In this document: positions 1 to 8,282 of the stretch, one piece after another
How the letters are laid out: each line of letters begins with the position of its first letter
Numbering within the stretch: the first letter of the stretch is position 1
Notes under the pieces: generated by a model
Database searches by the model: none
The model's input: only the letters and a program-made list of their open reading frames with translations
What the model was told of the DNA's origin: nothing
Position numbers and translations under genes: made by a program
DNA from: Streptomyces fungicidicus
GTDB lineage: Bacteria; Actinomycetota; Actinomycetes; Streptomycetales; Streptomycetaceae
Length of the DNA: 64,000 bases
Assembly: GCF_003665435.1 (NCBI RefSeq)
Contig: NZ_CP023407.1
Location: forward strand, 6,506,501-6,570,500
Direction of reading: 5' to 3'

Positions 1-184
1 CGACCACGCGCACGCGGGGTGCGGTGAGGTACTGCGGGTAGGCGTGGGCGCGCAGTCCGGTCTCGCCGGTGGCGAGGACGATCGGTGTCCGGCAGACGGC
101 CTTGACCGCGCCGTCGAAGTGCACTCGCTGACGGCCCTTGAGGGTGGGACGGGGTGCGTGGGCGAGCGGGGAACGGCGGCCCAT
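1..184 (-). CDS. Partial N-terminal part of an unidentified protein
   Basis: An open frame begins with ATG at 184 and runs off the left edge, giving 61 residues that start MGRRSPLAHAPRPTLKGRQ. An AGGAGG ribosome binding site lies 8 bases upstream of the ATG, which is the main support that this is a real start. The visible part is basic at the N-terminus, followed by a hydrophobic-aromatic stretch with no recognised motif. No function is assigned. Confidence 0.55.
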   Translation of the reverse strand, partial: MGRRSPLAHAPRPTLKGRQRVHFDGAVKAVCRTPIVLATGETGLRAHAYPQYLTAPRVRVV

Positions 185-362
185 CGACGGACCCTCCTGT
201 TCACGTCGGGCGGGTGGCGGACGGGGGAGGGGAACGATGTTCTGCCGGGCTGTTGTGCGGTGCCAGAACCATCTCCAGAAGCCGGTTTGACCCGAGCAAG
301 ACTTGTTCCGAGGGTGTGGGGCCGCTGAAGGACTCGGCCCGGGCGGTGCGGCCGGCCGGTCC

Positions 363-1325
363 TCACTCCCGTTCGATCAGGAACACCTGGTCGTCGCCGT
401 CGTGTTCCGTGCAGCGCTGCACCACGGCCGCCGCGCCCGTTTCCTCCGCGCGCCCGCGGATGCCGACGCAGAGCCCGTCGTCCTGGGCCGAGTGCAACCG
501 CCACCGGTCGCCGCCGTCTGCCCGCTCGGCGCGGAACCACTGGGATTCGCCACCCGCCCGGCAGTCGTCCCAGGGTTCGAGCGTGCCCTTGAACGCTCCG
601 TCGTCCAGGACGGTGAGACAGCCGGGGCTGTCGAACTGCGGGTGGTGGAAGCGGATCTGGTACAGGCCGTCGGCCTCCCGGTGGAGGTGCACGCGCGGCG
701 GAACGGCCTCCGCGCAGGGGCGCTGCACCGCGACCAGCTTGGACTCGCCGGAGCCGTCCGCGCGGACGGTCCCGTCGGTCAGGCAGAACTCGGGGGCGTG
801 TGCCGGGCGGACGCGTGAGAAGCCGACGGCAGGGCCGGGGGTGACCGACGGGGTCGTGGACGCCTCCCCGTGCGTCGTACCGCCGGTGGGTTTCCCCTCG
901 TCCTGCGGCAGCAGCATCACCGCGCCGACGACGAGCAGTGCCACCGTGCCGAGGGAGGCGACCGTGGCGGTCAAGGCGGTCCTGCCGCGACCGGCACCCG
1001 CCGATTCCGGTGAAGTGCCGGGCAGCTCCTGATCCGTTCCCGCGTCCCCGGCCGCCAGTCGCTCCCTGGCCGCGAGCCACGCCGGCACGTCCCGTTCGGC
1101 GCCGCACGCGCGGACCAGCGCCGCGACCACCTCCGCGCGCGGCAGCGCGTCCCGGCGCAGGACGTCGGCCAGGGTGCTGCGGGCCAGCACCTCGTCGCGT
1201 TCGGCGGCCCGTTGCTCCAGCTGACGGTAGGTCAGCCCACTGTGCTCCTTGAGCTCCCGCAGCAGGGCGACGTATTCGCGCGCCGTCCGTGCCTCCGCGG
1301 GATCCACGCCCCCCGAGACGACCAT
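363..1325 (-). CDS. Membrane-anchored HTH protein with C-terminal ricin-type lectin-like domain
   Basis: The 320-residue protein has an N-terminal XRE-like helix-turn-helix region (about residues 15-80, with LTYRQLEQRA and a 'rasGLSRSTLAD'-type helix). A Pro/Ser-rich linker follows, then one transmembrane helix near residues 116-140. The remaining roughly 180 residues would lie outside the cell. This outer part has paired cysteines and repeated QW/LCVGI-type blocks, such as SPGCLTV, SQWF and LCVGIRG, that resemble a ricin B beta-trefoil. Streptomyces genomes carry many such HTH-TM-sensor proteins, but their targets are generally unknown. I chose the ATG at 1325 because the upstream extension is Cys-rich and unlike the family. 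The Shine-Dalgarno sequence is weak. Confidence 0.75.
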   Translation of the reverse strand: MVVSGGVDPAEARTAREYVALLRELKEHSGLTYRQLEQRAAERDEVLARSTLADVLRRDALPRAEVVAALVRACGAERDVPAWLAARERLAAGDAGTDQELPGTSPESAGAGRGRTALTATVASLGTVALLVVGAVMLLPQDEGKPTGGTTHGEASTTPSVTPGPAVGFSRVRPAHAPEFCLTDGTVRADGSGESKLVAVQRPCAEAVPPRVHLHREADGLYQIRFHHPQFDSPGCLTVLDDGAFKGTLEPWDDCRAGGESQWFRAERADGGDRWRLHSAQDDGLCVGIRGRAEETGAAAVVQRCTEHDGDDQVFLIERE

Positions 1326-1573
1326 GAGGTCATTCCAGCACACCCGGCACAACGGGCAACCGGTGTCCGGCGGTTATCGGACAGCCCGGCCGCACCGTCC
1401 GCGCGCGCCGTTGACCAGGCCGGACAGGCTCCGTCTGTCCCGGACACCGCAAACCGTTGCCGGACGGCCGCCCACTGCCAAGACTCTGGTGCTGCCGCCG
1501 CACACCGGACCCACGGGGGTGGACCGGAATCCGGCGCGGCAACCCAACCAACCTGGAAGAAGGAGTCGTTCCC

Positions 1574-2164
1574 ATGTCCACGCACGGTCTGCGTACCCGC
1601 ATCGCTCCCCTCGCCCTCGCCACGGCCCTCGTCGGCGGCCTCGCCGTCACCACGACCGCGACCGCCCCGGCCGCGCACGCGGCGGGCAGCAGCTACTACC
1701 TGTACTTCAAGAAGAACACGTCCAACCCGATCAACTCCAAGCTCTGCCTGATGAAGAGCGTCGCCAACGCCAAGGACAAGGTCGTCGCCAAGTACCGCGC
1801 CGGCTCCGGCAACGGCAGCCGGGACGAGTGCGCCGTCAGCAGGGGATGGCTGCCCGGGACCACCACGAAGAACGGCAAGTACGACATCGAGTTCCACCGC
1901 ACGGACTTCGACGGCATCATCAACGGCTACGTCATCAAGCTGTCCGACAAGAAGTGCAGCAAGGGCACCAAGCGCACGGAGCTGTTCGTGCACAGCGAGA
2001 TGAAGCCGAACGGCAAGCAGGGCACCATCGAGTCCGAGCGCTGGGACGGCACGGGCGACTACTACTCCAACGGCTGCGTCAAGCTGAAGCCGGCCGACAT
2101 CAAGGACCTCTTCGCCAAGGCCAAGCGCTACGGCTGGCCGAAGACCCTGTACGTCGTCAAGTAG
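1574..2164 (+). CDS. Secreted L,D-transpeptidase-like protein
   Basis: The 196-residue protein has a Sec signal peptide: basic MSTHGLRTRIAP, a hydrophobic core, and an AHA-A cleavage site near residue 36. The mature part ends with SNGCVKL, in which Cys168 sits in the S-x-G-C-(V/I)-(R/K) context of YkuD-type L,D-transpeptidases. His140 in LFVHSE could be the partner histidine. Family members form 3-3 peptidoglycan crosslinks or attach proteins outside the membrane. The His-Cys distance here (28 residues) is longer than in typical YkuD enzymes and the protein is small, so activity is inferred. A GAAGGAG ribosome binding site precedes the ATG at 1574. Confidence 0.7.
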   Translation: MSTHGLRTRIAPLALATALVGGLAVTTTATAPAAHAAGSSYYLYFKKNTSNPINSKLCLMKSVANAKDKVVAKYRAGSGNGSRDECAVSRGWLPGTTTKNGKYDIEFHRTDFDGIINGYVIKLSDKKCSKGTKRTELFVHSEMKPNGKQGTIESERWDGTGDYYSNGCVKLKPADIKDLFAKAKRYGWPKTLYVVK

Positions 2165-2169
2165 ACCGC

Positions 2170-2199
2170 GGGGAGCCCGCGTGTCAACGCGGGCTCCCC
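2170..2199. terminator. Shared bidirectional terminator hairpin
   Basis: A perfect 12-bp stem (GGGGAGCCCGCG and its complement) closes a 6-base loop. It lies directly after the stop codon of the upstream plus-strand gene and overlaps the stop codon of the convergent minus-strand gene, so it can serve both. Confidence 0.8.
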
Positions 2200-2987
2200 A
2201 CCACCGCGAACCGCGCCCCCTCCGGGTCCGCCACCAGTGCGGCCCTGCCGTGGGCCGTGTCGTGGGCCGGGGTGAGGAGCCGGCCGCCCAGGCGGAGGAC
2301 CCGGTCCACCGCGTCGTCGGTGTCGGACACCGTGAAGTACGTCGTCCAGTGCGGGCCCCGCTCCCGGGGGAGGGCGCCGCCCACGCCGTGGACGCCGGCC
2401 ACGGGACGGCCGCCCAGGCGCAGGGTGACGTGGCCGGCGTCCACGGAGGGCGCCGGCTCCTCGTCGTAACCGAACACGGTCGCGTAGAACTTGGCGACAC
2501 GGGCCGACTCGAACGTCGTCAGCTCGTTCCAGGCGGGGGTGCCGGGCACTCCGGTGACGGCGGTGCCCGGGCTCGCCTCCGGCTGCCAGATGCCGAAGAC
2601 CGCACCGGACGGGTCGAGGCCGACCGCCAGCCGGCCGGCGTCGGCGGCGTCCAGCGGGCCCACGCCGATCGTGCCGCCGCAGGACCGCACCGCGTCGGCC
2701 GTCAGGTCCACGTCGTCGGAGGCGAAGTAGGGGGTCCAGGCGACCGGCAGATCACGGTCCGGCGGCAGCACCCCCATGCCGGCCACCTCACGCCCGTCGA
2801 GCAGGGCACGCACATAGGGGCCGAGTTGCCGGGGTCCGGGGCGGAACTCCCAGCCGAACAGCGCCCCGTAGAACTCCTCGGTGGCGTCCAGCCCGTGCAC
2901 CATCAGACTCACCCAGCAGGGTGTGCCGGGCGTGTGCCGGGCGGGTACCCCGCCGTTCGGGCGGGAGTTCCCCCGTGCGTCGGTCAT
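2184..2987 (-). CDS. VOC-family (glyoxalase fold) protein
   Basis: The 267-residue protein consists of two vicinal-oxygen-chelate repeats, about residues 15-130 and 140-265. Each shows the family pattern of a beta strand with TPCWVSLMV or TPAWNELTT, an FY-LFGWEF or FYATVFGYD segment, and DPSGAVFGIWQ or DPEGARFAVV near its end. This two-domain form is common in Streptomyces. It is usually annotated as a hydroxylase or glyoxalase without a known substrate. The ATG at 2987 is preferred, with a GTG six bases upstream as the alternative. The gene converges on the L,D-transpeptidase-like gene and ends inside the shared terminator. Confidence 0.85.
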   Translation of the reverse strand: MTDARGNSRPNGGVPARHTPGTPCWVSLMVHGLDATEEFYGALFGWEFRPGPRQLGPYVRALLDGREVAGMGVLPPDRDLPVAWTPYFASDDVDLTADAVRSCGGTIGVGPLDAADAGRLAVGLDPSGAVFGIWQPEASPGTAVTGVPGTPAWNELTTFESARVAKFYATVFGYDEEPAPSVDAGHVTLRLGGRPVAGVHGVGGALPRERGPHWTTYFTVSDTDDAVDRVLRLGGRLLTPAHDTAHGRAALVADPEGARFAVVGSPR

Positions 2988-3196
2988 CGTCACTCTCTTC
3001 TCGGCCGCGTGTGTGGTGGCCGTGGTCCTCCCGCCCCTGTGGGGCGGCCGTCTCGCATCCGCCCGGCGGATCGTTCCCTCGCCGCCGCCGACACCGTATG
3101 TGCCCGATACCGTACGCCTCGTGACCGCTCCTGCTCGGCCGAGCAGAGTAGCCGGACGCGGACGACTCGGCCGGCCCGTGCGCGAGGATGGTGGCC

Positions 3197-4048
3197 ATGA
3201 ACGCCATCATCGACGCATCCGAACTCGCGAGCGCCCTGGCGGGCGCCAACCCTCCGGTGCTGCTCGACGTCCGCTGGCAGCTCAGCGTGGCCCGGGCGGC
3301 CGGTGAGCCGCCGTTCGACGGACGGGCCGCGTACCTGGCCGGGCATCTTCCCGGCGCCGTCTTCGTCGACCTGGACGAGGAACTGGCGTCCGCGCCGGGC
3401 GCGCACGGCCGCCATCCGCTGCCCGACCTCGGGGTGTTCGGGGCCGCGATGCGCCGGGCGGGGGTGTCGTCCCGGACGCCGGTGGTCGTGTACGACGGCG
3501 GCATGGGCTGGGGCGCGGCCCGCGCGTGGTGGCTGCTGCGCTGGACGGGCCACCCGGACGTGCGGGTCCTCGACGGCGGGCTGCCGTCCTGGCAGGGGCC
3601 GCTGGAGACCTCGGTGCCGGCGCCGGCCGAGGGCGACTTCTTGCCGGAGCCGGGGGAGACCGGGCTGCTGGACGCGGACGGCGCGGCCGCACTGGCGCGC
3701 TCGGGGGTGCTGCTGGACGCCCGCGCGGGGGAGCGGTACCGCGGTGAGGTGGAGCCGATCGACCGGGTCGGCGGGCACATCCCGGGCGCGGTCTCGGCGC
3801 CCACCACGGAGAACGTCGGCGCCGGCAACCGGTTCCGGCCGGCCGCCGAACTGGTCACCCGCTTCAAGGAACTGGGCGTGTCGGAGAGTTCGCCGGTCGG
3901 CGTGTACTGCGGCTCGGGCGTCTCCGGAGCGCACGAGGTGCTGGCGCTGGCGGTCGCGGGCATTCCGGCGGCGCTGTACGTGGGCTCCTGGTCGGAGTGG
4001 TCGTCCGACCCCGGGCGGCCGGTCGCGGTGGGGCCGGACCCGCAGTAG
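3197..4048 (+). CDS. Sulfurtransferase (thiosulfate/3-mercaptopyruvate type)
   Basis: The 283-residue protein is a tandem rhodanese. The N-terminal, inactive repeat has LLDVRW and AGHLPGAVFVDLDEEL. The C-terminal, active repeat has LLDARAGERYRGE, GHIPGAVSAP and the catalytic loop YCGSGVSGAHEVLAL, with Cys238 as the persulfide-carrying residue. The enzymes move sulfane sulfur from thiosulfate or 3-mercaptopyruvate to thiophilic acceptors in the cytoplasm. A CGSGV loop is usual in actinobacterial members, so the donor cannot be fixed from sequence. The ATG at 3197 follows a GAGG site and is preferred over the ATG nine bases upstream. Confidence 0.9.
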   Translation: MNAIIDASELASALAGANPPVLLDVRWQLSVARAAGEPPFDGRAAYLAGHLPGAVFVDLDEELASAPGAHGRHPLPDLGVFGAAMRRAGVSSRTPVVVYDGGMGWGAARAWWLLRWTGHPDVRVLDGGLPSWQGPLETSVPAPAEGDFLPEPGETGLLDADGAAALARSGVLLDARAGERYRGEVEPIDRVGGHIPGAVSAPTTENVGAGNRFRPAAELVTRFKELGVSESSPVGVYCGSGVSGAHEVLALAVAGIPAALYVGSWSEWSSDPGRPVAVGPDPQ

Positions 4049-4067
4049 ACCGGTCCGGGGCATACGA

Positions 4068-4097
4068 AGGGGCGCTCGCCGCACGGCGAGCGCCCCT
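4068..4097. terminator. Intergenic terminator hairpin between convergent genes
   Basis: A perfect 13-bp stem (AGGGGCGCTCGCC and its complement) closes a GCAC loop between the convergent sulfurtransferase and sepH genes. Confidence 0.8.
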
Positions 4098-4140
4098 CGC
4101 ATCACGTCAACCGGCCGTGGATACGGACCGCTCGAAGGGG

Positions 4141-5190
4141 TTACTCCTTGTTCTTCCGCCGGGTTCCGAACACGATCTCGTCCCAGCTCGGCACCGCCGC
4201 GCGACGGCCCGGACGGACGCCGTCCGCCTCGGCCTGACGGTCGGTGGAGCCGATGAGGCGGTCCCGGTGACTGGTGACGGAACGCGGCATGAGCACATCG
4301 GCGTAGGCCGATCCGGCCGAGGCCGCGGGGGCCGGCGGCTCCTCCGCCTCGGGCTCGGGATCCGGCTCCTCGGCGGCGGTCTCGGGCGCGCGCTCGGGAA
4401 CCACCAGGTCGCCCCGGAAGCTCGGCACCGCCTCCAGCAGGCTGGTCAGCGAGTCCCGTTCCCCGGACGCCGTGGCGGTCAGGGACTCCTCGTCGGGCTC
4501 GGACGCCTGCGCGGGCAGGCTCGGGCGGTCGCGGTCGCCGGGACGGTCGAGCGGGCGGTCCCGCGGCAGCCGGGCGATGCGCGGCACGAACGGGAAGCTG
4601 GGCTCGGGCGCGGCGAGGTCGTCGGACTCGCCGATCAGCGAGCGCGCCTCCTCGTCGACGGCCTGGACCAGCCGCCGGGGCGGGTCGTACGTCCAGCTCG
4701 CCGAGTGCGGTTCGCCCGCGACCAGATAGACCAGCAGCACTTCCCAGGTGCCGTCGTCGCGGCGCCAGGAGTCCCACTGGACGGTGTCCTTGTCGACGCC
4801 GCGCAGCAGGAGCCGCTCCTGTACGGCCTCGCCCAGCGGGGGGCCGGAGTTCTCACCGGGTCTGCGGACCGGCGTCTTGCGCGCCCGCTCGGCCATGAAC
4901 GCGCGCTCGGCGAGGACGGGGCCCTCGAAGCGGCGTACCCGGTCCACGGGGATGCCGGCCATCTGGGCGACCTCTTCCGCGGTCGCGCCTGCTCGTATAC
5001 GCGCCTGGATGTCTCGGGGGCGGAGATGGCTCTCCACCTCGATCTCGATCTGGCCGAGGCGGGGACGGTCGCCGCGCACGGCGGCCCGGAGCCGTTCGTC
5101 GATCGGAAGCGTGTACTCCGTGCTGTCCGCAGCCTTCAGCACAAGCCGTGTGCCGTCATTCGAGACGGCCACGACACGCAGTTCGGGCAT
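4141..5190 (-). CDS. sepH: Cell division protein SepH (DUF3071)
   Basis: The 349-residue protein opens with MPELRVVAVSNDGTRLVLKA, the start of the DUF3071 domain. A helix-turn-helix-like part follows (ATAEEVAQMAGIPVDRVRRFEGP, given here only as a landmark near residues 80-103). The second half is acidic and Pro-rich, and the protein ends near PSWDEIVFG. SepH stimulates FtsZ assembly and supports division septa in Streptomyces; the conserved N-terminal domain contacts FtsZ. The ATG at 5190 has a GGGAGGT ribosome binding site six bases upstream, so the longer in-frame extension is not used. The long low-complexity linker is normal for the family. Confidence 0.93.
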   Translation of the reverse strand: MPELRVVAVSNDGTRLVLKAADSTEYTLPIDERLRAAVRGDRPRLGQIEIEVESHLRPRDIQARIRAGATAEEVAQMAGIPVDRVRRFEGPVLAERAFMAERARKTPVRRPGENSGPPLGEAVQERLLLRGVDKDTVQWDSWRRDDGTWEVLLVYLVAGEPHSASWTYDPPRRLVQAVDEEARSLIGESDDLAAPEPSFPFVPRIARLPRDRPLDRPGDRDRPSLPAQASEPDEESLTATASGERDSLTSLLEAVPSFRGDLVVPERAPETAAEEPDPEPEAEEPPAPAASAGSAYADVLMPRSVTSHRDRLIGSTDRQAEADGVRPGRRAAVPSWDEIVFGTRRKNKE

Positions 5191-5592
5191 GGGGACCTCC
5201 CGGGTGGTGCCTGCCGACGTCACGTGCGTCGCTGCTTCCGCTAGTCGAGTGTGGCCTGCCCGGGTGCAGCCTGCCACAACCTTGCCGAGTTGCCCGGCGT
5301 GTCGGGCGCGGGCCCTGGAACGCCGTTATGGCACGGTTACCTGTTCGCAACGCTCAGTGACAAACCGCGTCACCTTGTGCAACTAGCCCCCTCCCGGCGG
5401 TCCTCAAGGTCTCGGGCACCCTGACGGGAGACCGGACCCAGGGCTCGCAACAGTACTCCATTTGGGCCACGTGCGTGGATTGGCGCGCCGCCCTGACTTC
5501 TGGCAAGAGGTGGGACTTGGACATGGTTACCCGGTCTCCCCGATCTTGAACGTGGGGAAGTTCACGCAACCACCGGAATCGGAACGAATCCT
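5191..5592. other. 402-base intergenic region upstream of sepH
   Basis: I see no tRNA, convincing ORF or strong hairpin here. It must contain the sepH promoter on the minus strand and the end of the oxidase transcript. A 71-residue minus-strand frame inside it lacks a ribosome binding site and any recognisable motif. Confidence 0.5.
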
Positions 5593-6912
5593 CTACGACC
5601 CCAGAACCCTGCGCAAGTAGTCGTTGCGGAACCGGCGTTCCGGATCGAGCCGGTCCCGGAGCGCCGTGAATTCCGCGAAACGCGGATACACCCTTGAGAA
5701 GTACTCGGCGTCCCTGGTGTGGATCTTCCCCCAGTGGGGTCGCCCGTCGTGCGCGGTGAAGACGCGCTCGGCCGCCGTGAAATACCCCTGATAGGGGGTT
5801 CCCTTGAACATGTGTACGGCGATGTACGCGGTGTCCCGGCCGGAGGCCGTGGAGAGCGTGATGTCGTCGGCCGGGGCGGTGCGCACCTCGACCGGGAAAC
5901 TCACCCGCAGCCGGGAGCGGTCGACCATGGCCTTCAGTTCCCGGAGCGTGTCCACGAGGGCCTCGCGTGGAATGGCGTATTCCATCTCCACGAAGCGCAC
6001 CCGGCGCGGCGAGGTGAACACCTTGTAGGGAATGTCGGTGTAGGTCCGCGCGGAGAGCGCCCTGCTGGAGATCCGGGCGAGGGCCGGAATGGTCGCGGGC
6101 ACCGCGCGGCCGACCCAGTTGGCCGCCTGGAACACGCCGTTGGAGAGGAACTCGTCCTCGAACCAGCCCTTGAGCTGCGGCACCGGCCGTTCCGGGCCCG
6201 CGCTGCGGTTGTTGCGCTTGGTGTTGGTGTTACCGGTGTGCGGGAACCAGTAGAACTCGAAGTGCTCGTTCTCGGCATGCAGTTGGTCGAACTCCGCGCA
6301 CACCCGGTCGAAAGGCATGGGTTCCTCGCGGGCCGCCAAGAGGAAGACCGGTTCCACGGCGAAGGTGATCGCGGTGATGATCCCCAGGGCGCCGAGGCCC
6401 AGCCGGGCGGCCGCGAAGACCTCCGGGTTCTCCTCCGGCGAGCAGGTGAGCACCGAACCGTCGGCGGTGACCAGTTCCAGGCCCCGGATCTGGGCGGCGA
6501 GGGAGGCGGAGTCGCGGCCCGTGCCGTGGGTGCCGGTACTGGTGGCCCCGGAGACCGTCTGCTCCATGATGTCGCCCATGTTGGTCAGCGACAGGCCCTC
6601 CCGCGCCAGGGCCACGTTGAGCCGCTTGAGCGGGGTGCCGGCCTCCACCGTGACGGTGCCGGCCGCCCGGTCGATGTCGCGGATGCCGGTCAGCAGGTGG
6701 GGGCGGACCAGCAGGCCGTCGGTGGCGGCTATGGAGGTGAAGGAGTGCCCGGTGCCGACCGCCTTCACCGGCATGCCGTCCTCGGCGGCCCGGCGCACCG
6801 CGGCGGCCAGCTCGTCGACGGAGGCGGGCGCGACCTCCCGGGCGGGACGGGCGGAGACGGTGCCGCCCCAGTTACGCCATGTGCCGTTCCTCGCGCTCGC
6901 TGTGCTGCCCAA
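5593..6912 (-). CDS. FAD-linked D-arabinono-1,4-lactone oxidase family protein
   Basis: The 439-residue protein has a VAO/PCMH FAD-binding domain in its N-terminal half. The segment AVGTGHSFTS holds the histidine that often binds FAD covalently, followed by VEAGTPLKRLN and GTHGTGRDS. The C-terminal ALO domain includes HWGKIH near residue 385 and a DPERRF motif close to the end. Family members oxidise aldonolactones or sugar alcohols using oxygen. The start is a TTG at 6912 with a GGGGAGG site five bases upstream. This makes the gene overlap the end of the MFS gene by 41 bases, so the two are probably co-transcribed. Confidence 0.87.
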   Translation of the reverse strand: MGSTASARNGTWRNWGGTVSARPAREVAPASVDELAAAVRRAAEDGMPVKAVGTGHSFTSIAATDGLLVRPHLLTGIRDIDRAAGTVTVEAGTPLKRLNVALAREGLSLTNMGDIMEQTVSGATSTGTHGTGRDSASLAAQIRGLELVTADGSVLTCSPEENPEVFAAARLGLGALGIITAITFAVEPVFLLAAREEPMPFDRVCAEFDQLHAENEHFEFYWFPHTGNTNTKRNNRSAGPERPVPQLKGWFEDEFLSNGVFQAANWVGRAVPATIPALARISSRALSARTYTDIPYKVFTSPRRVRFVEMEYAIPREALVDTLRELKAMVDRSRLRVSFPVEVRTAPADDITLSTASGRDTAYIAVHMFKGTPYQGYFTAAERVFTAHDGRPHWGKIHTRDAEYFSRVYPRFAEFTALRDRLDPERRFRNDYLRRVLGS

Positions 6913-8110
6913 CGGAGCCTCCCCGACCCGGAGCCGGCCGCTTGAGCCGGCGGAACCCGAGGAACCCGACCGCGACCGCGACGGCCCCGGACACCGCCGG
7001 AACCCCGTACCCGGCGCGCGCCCCGGCCGCGTCGATCACCCAGCCGGCCGCGGAGGAGCCGGTCGCGACGCCGACCGCGAGCCCGGTGCTCACCCAGGTC
7101 ATGCCCTCGGTGAGCTGCGTGCGTGGTACGTGCTGTTCGATGAGGGACATCGTCGTGATCATCGTGGGTGCGATGGACAGACCCGCAACGAACAGCGCCA
7201 CGGCCAGCAACGGCAGGTTCCCGACCAGTAGGAGTGGGATCATACTCACGGCCATGGCGCAAACGCCCAGCAGCCAACGACGTTCCGGCGCCCCCGCGAA
7301 GTGCAGCAGCCCGAACACGACGCCCGCCAGACACGAGCCCAGCGCGTACACGGAGAGCACCAGGCTGGCGGCCGCCTTGTGCCCCTCCTCCTCGGCGAAC
7401 GCCACGGTGACCACGTCCACGGCGCCGAAGATCGCTCCCGTCGCCACGAACGTCGCGACCAGCACCTGCAGGCCCGGGGCGCGCAGCGCCGTGCCGCCGC
7501 CCCGCTGATCGCGCGGATGCGGCTCCGGCTCGGTGGCGCGCTGCGCGGTCAGCCAGAAGACACCCGCCGCCAGGAAACAGGCCGCGAGCAGCGGGCCGGC
7601 CTCCGGGAACCAGGCCGTGGACAGCCCGATGGAGATGATCGGCCCGAAGATGAAGCACATCTCGTCCACCACGGACTCGAACGAGTACGCGGTGTGCAAT
7701 TTCGGGGTGCCCCGGTACAGCGCGGCCCAGCGCGCCCGGATCATCGAGCCGACGCTCGGTACGCAGCCGATGCCGGCGCACGCGACGAACAGCACCCAGT
7801 CCGGCCAGCCGTAGTGCGCGGCCAGCAGGAGCAGCGCCGCCGCGGCGAGCGACACCAGCGTGGCCGGGCGCAGCACCCGCCGCTGCCCGTACCGGTCCAC
7901 CAGGCGGGAGACCTGCGGCCCCGCCACGGCGGCGGCCAGCGCGAGGGTCGCCGACAGGGCTCCGGCCAGCCCGTACCGCCCGGTGAGCTGGGAGATCATC
8001 GTCACCACGCCGATGCCCATCATGGACAGCGGCATCCGGCCGAGGAATCCCGCGGCGGAGAATGCCCTGCTGCCGGGCGCGGCGAACAGGGCGCTGTACG
8101 GGCTGGGCAC
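6872..8110 (-). CDS. MFS transporter
   Basis: About 412 residues with 12 predicted transmembrane helices. The cytoplasmic loop between helices 2 and 3 carries the MFS motif RLVDRYGQRRVL. Such proteins export small molecules by proton antiport, but nothing in the sequence fixes a substrate. The GTG at 8110 has a GGGAG site five bases upstream and is preferred to a GTG at 8173 with no such site. Its 3' end overlaps the lactone oxidase gene, which suggests an operon. Confidence 0.88.
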   Translation of the reverse strand: MPSPYSALFAAPGSRAFSAAGFLGRMPLSMMGIGVVTMISQLTGRYGLAGALSATLALAAAVAGPQVSRLVDRYGQRRVLRPATLVSLAAAALLLLAAHYGWPDWVLFVACAGIGCVPSVGSMIRARWAALYRGTPKLHTAYSFESVVDEMCFIFGPIISIGLSTAWFPEAGPLLAACFLAAGVFWLTAQRATEPEPHPRDQRGGGTALRAPGLQVLVATFVATGAIFGAVDVVTVAFAEEEGHKAAASLVLSVYALGSCLAGVVFGLLHFAGAPERRWLLGVCAMAVSMIPLLLVGNLPLLAVALFVAGLSIAPTMITTMSLIEQHVPRTQLTEGMTWVSTGLAVGVATGSSAAGWVIDAAGARAGYGVPAVSGAVAVAVGFLGFRRLKRPAPGRGGSVGQHSEREERHMA

Positions 8111-8282
8111 GGGATCTCCCGAAGGGCTCAGTAAGGTGCGACCGCGGTCGATACAGATTACCGGCGCGTTCACCCGTTCGCACCGGTGGTGACCGCCCCT
8201 GCCCCGCGCCGAGCCGCGGCGGGGCCGCTCGCACCCCCCGCCCCGTGTCCCGGCCGCCGGTCACGGGTGGCAGGATCGGGAC

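Noticed and set aside
5354..5569. Possible 71-residue protein between sepH and the lactone oxidase gene
   Set aside because: No start signal, no motif and atypical codon use.
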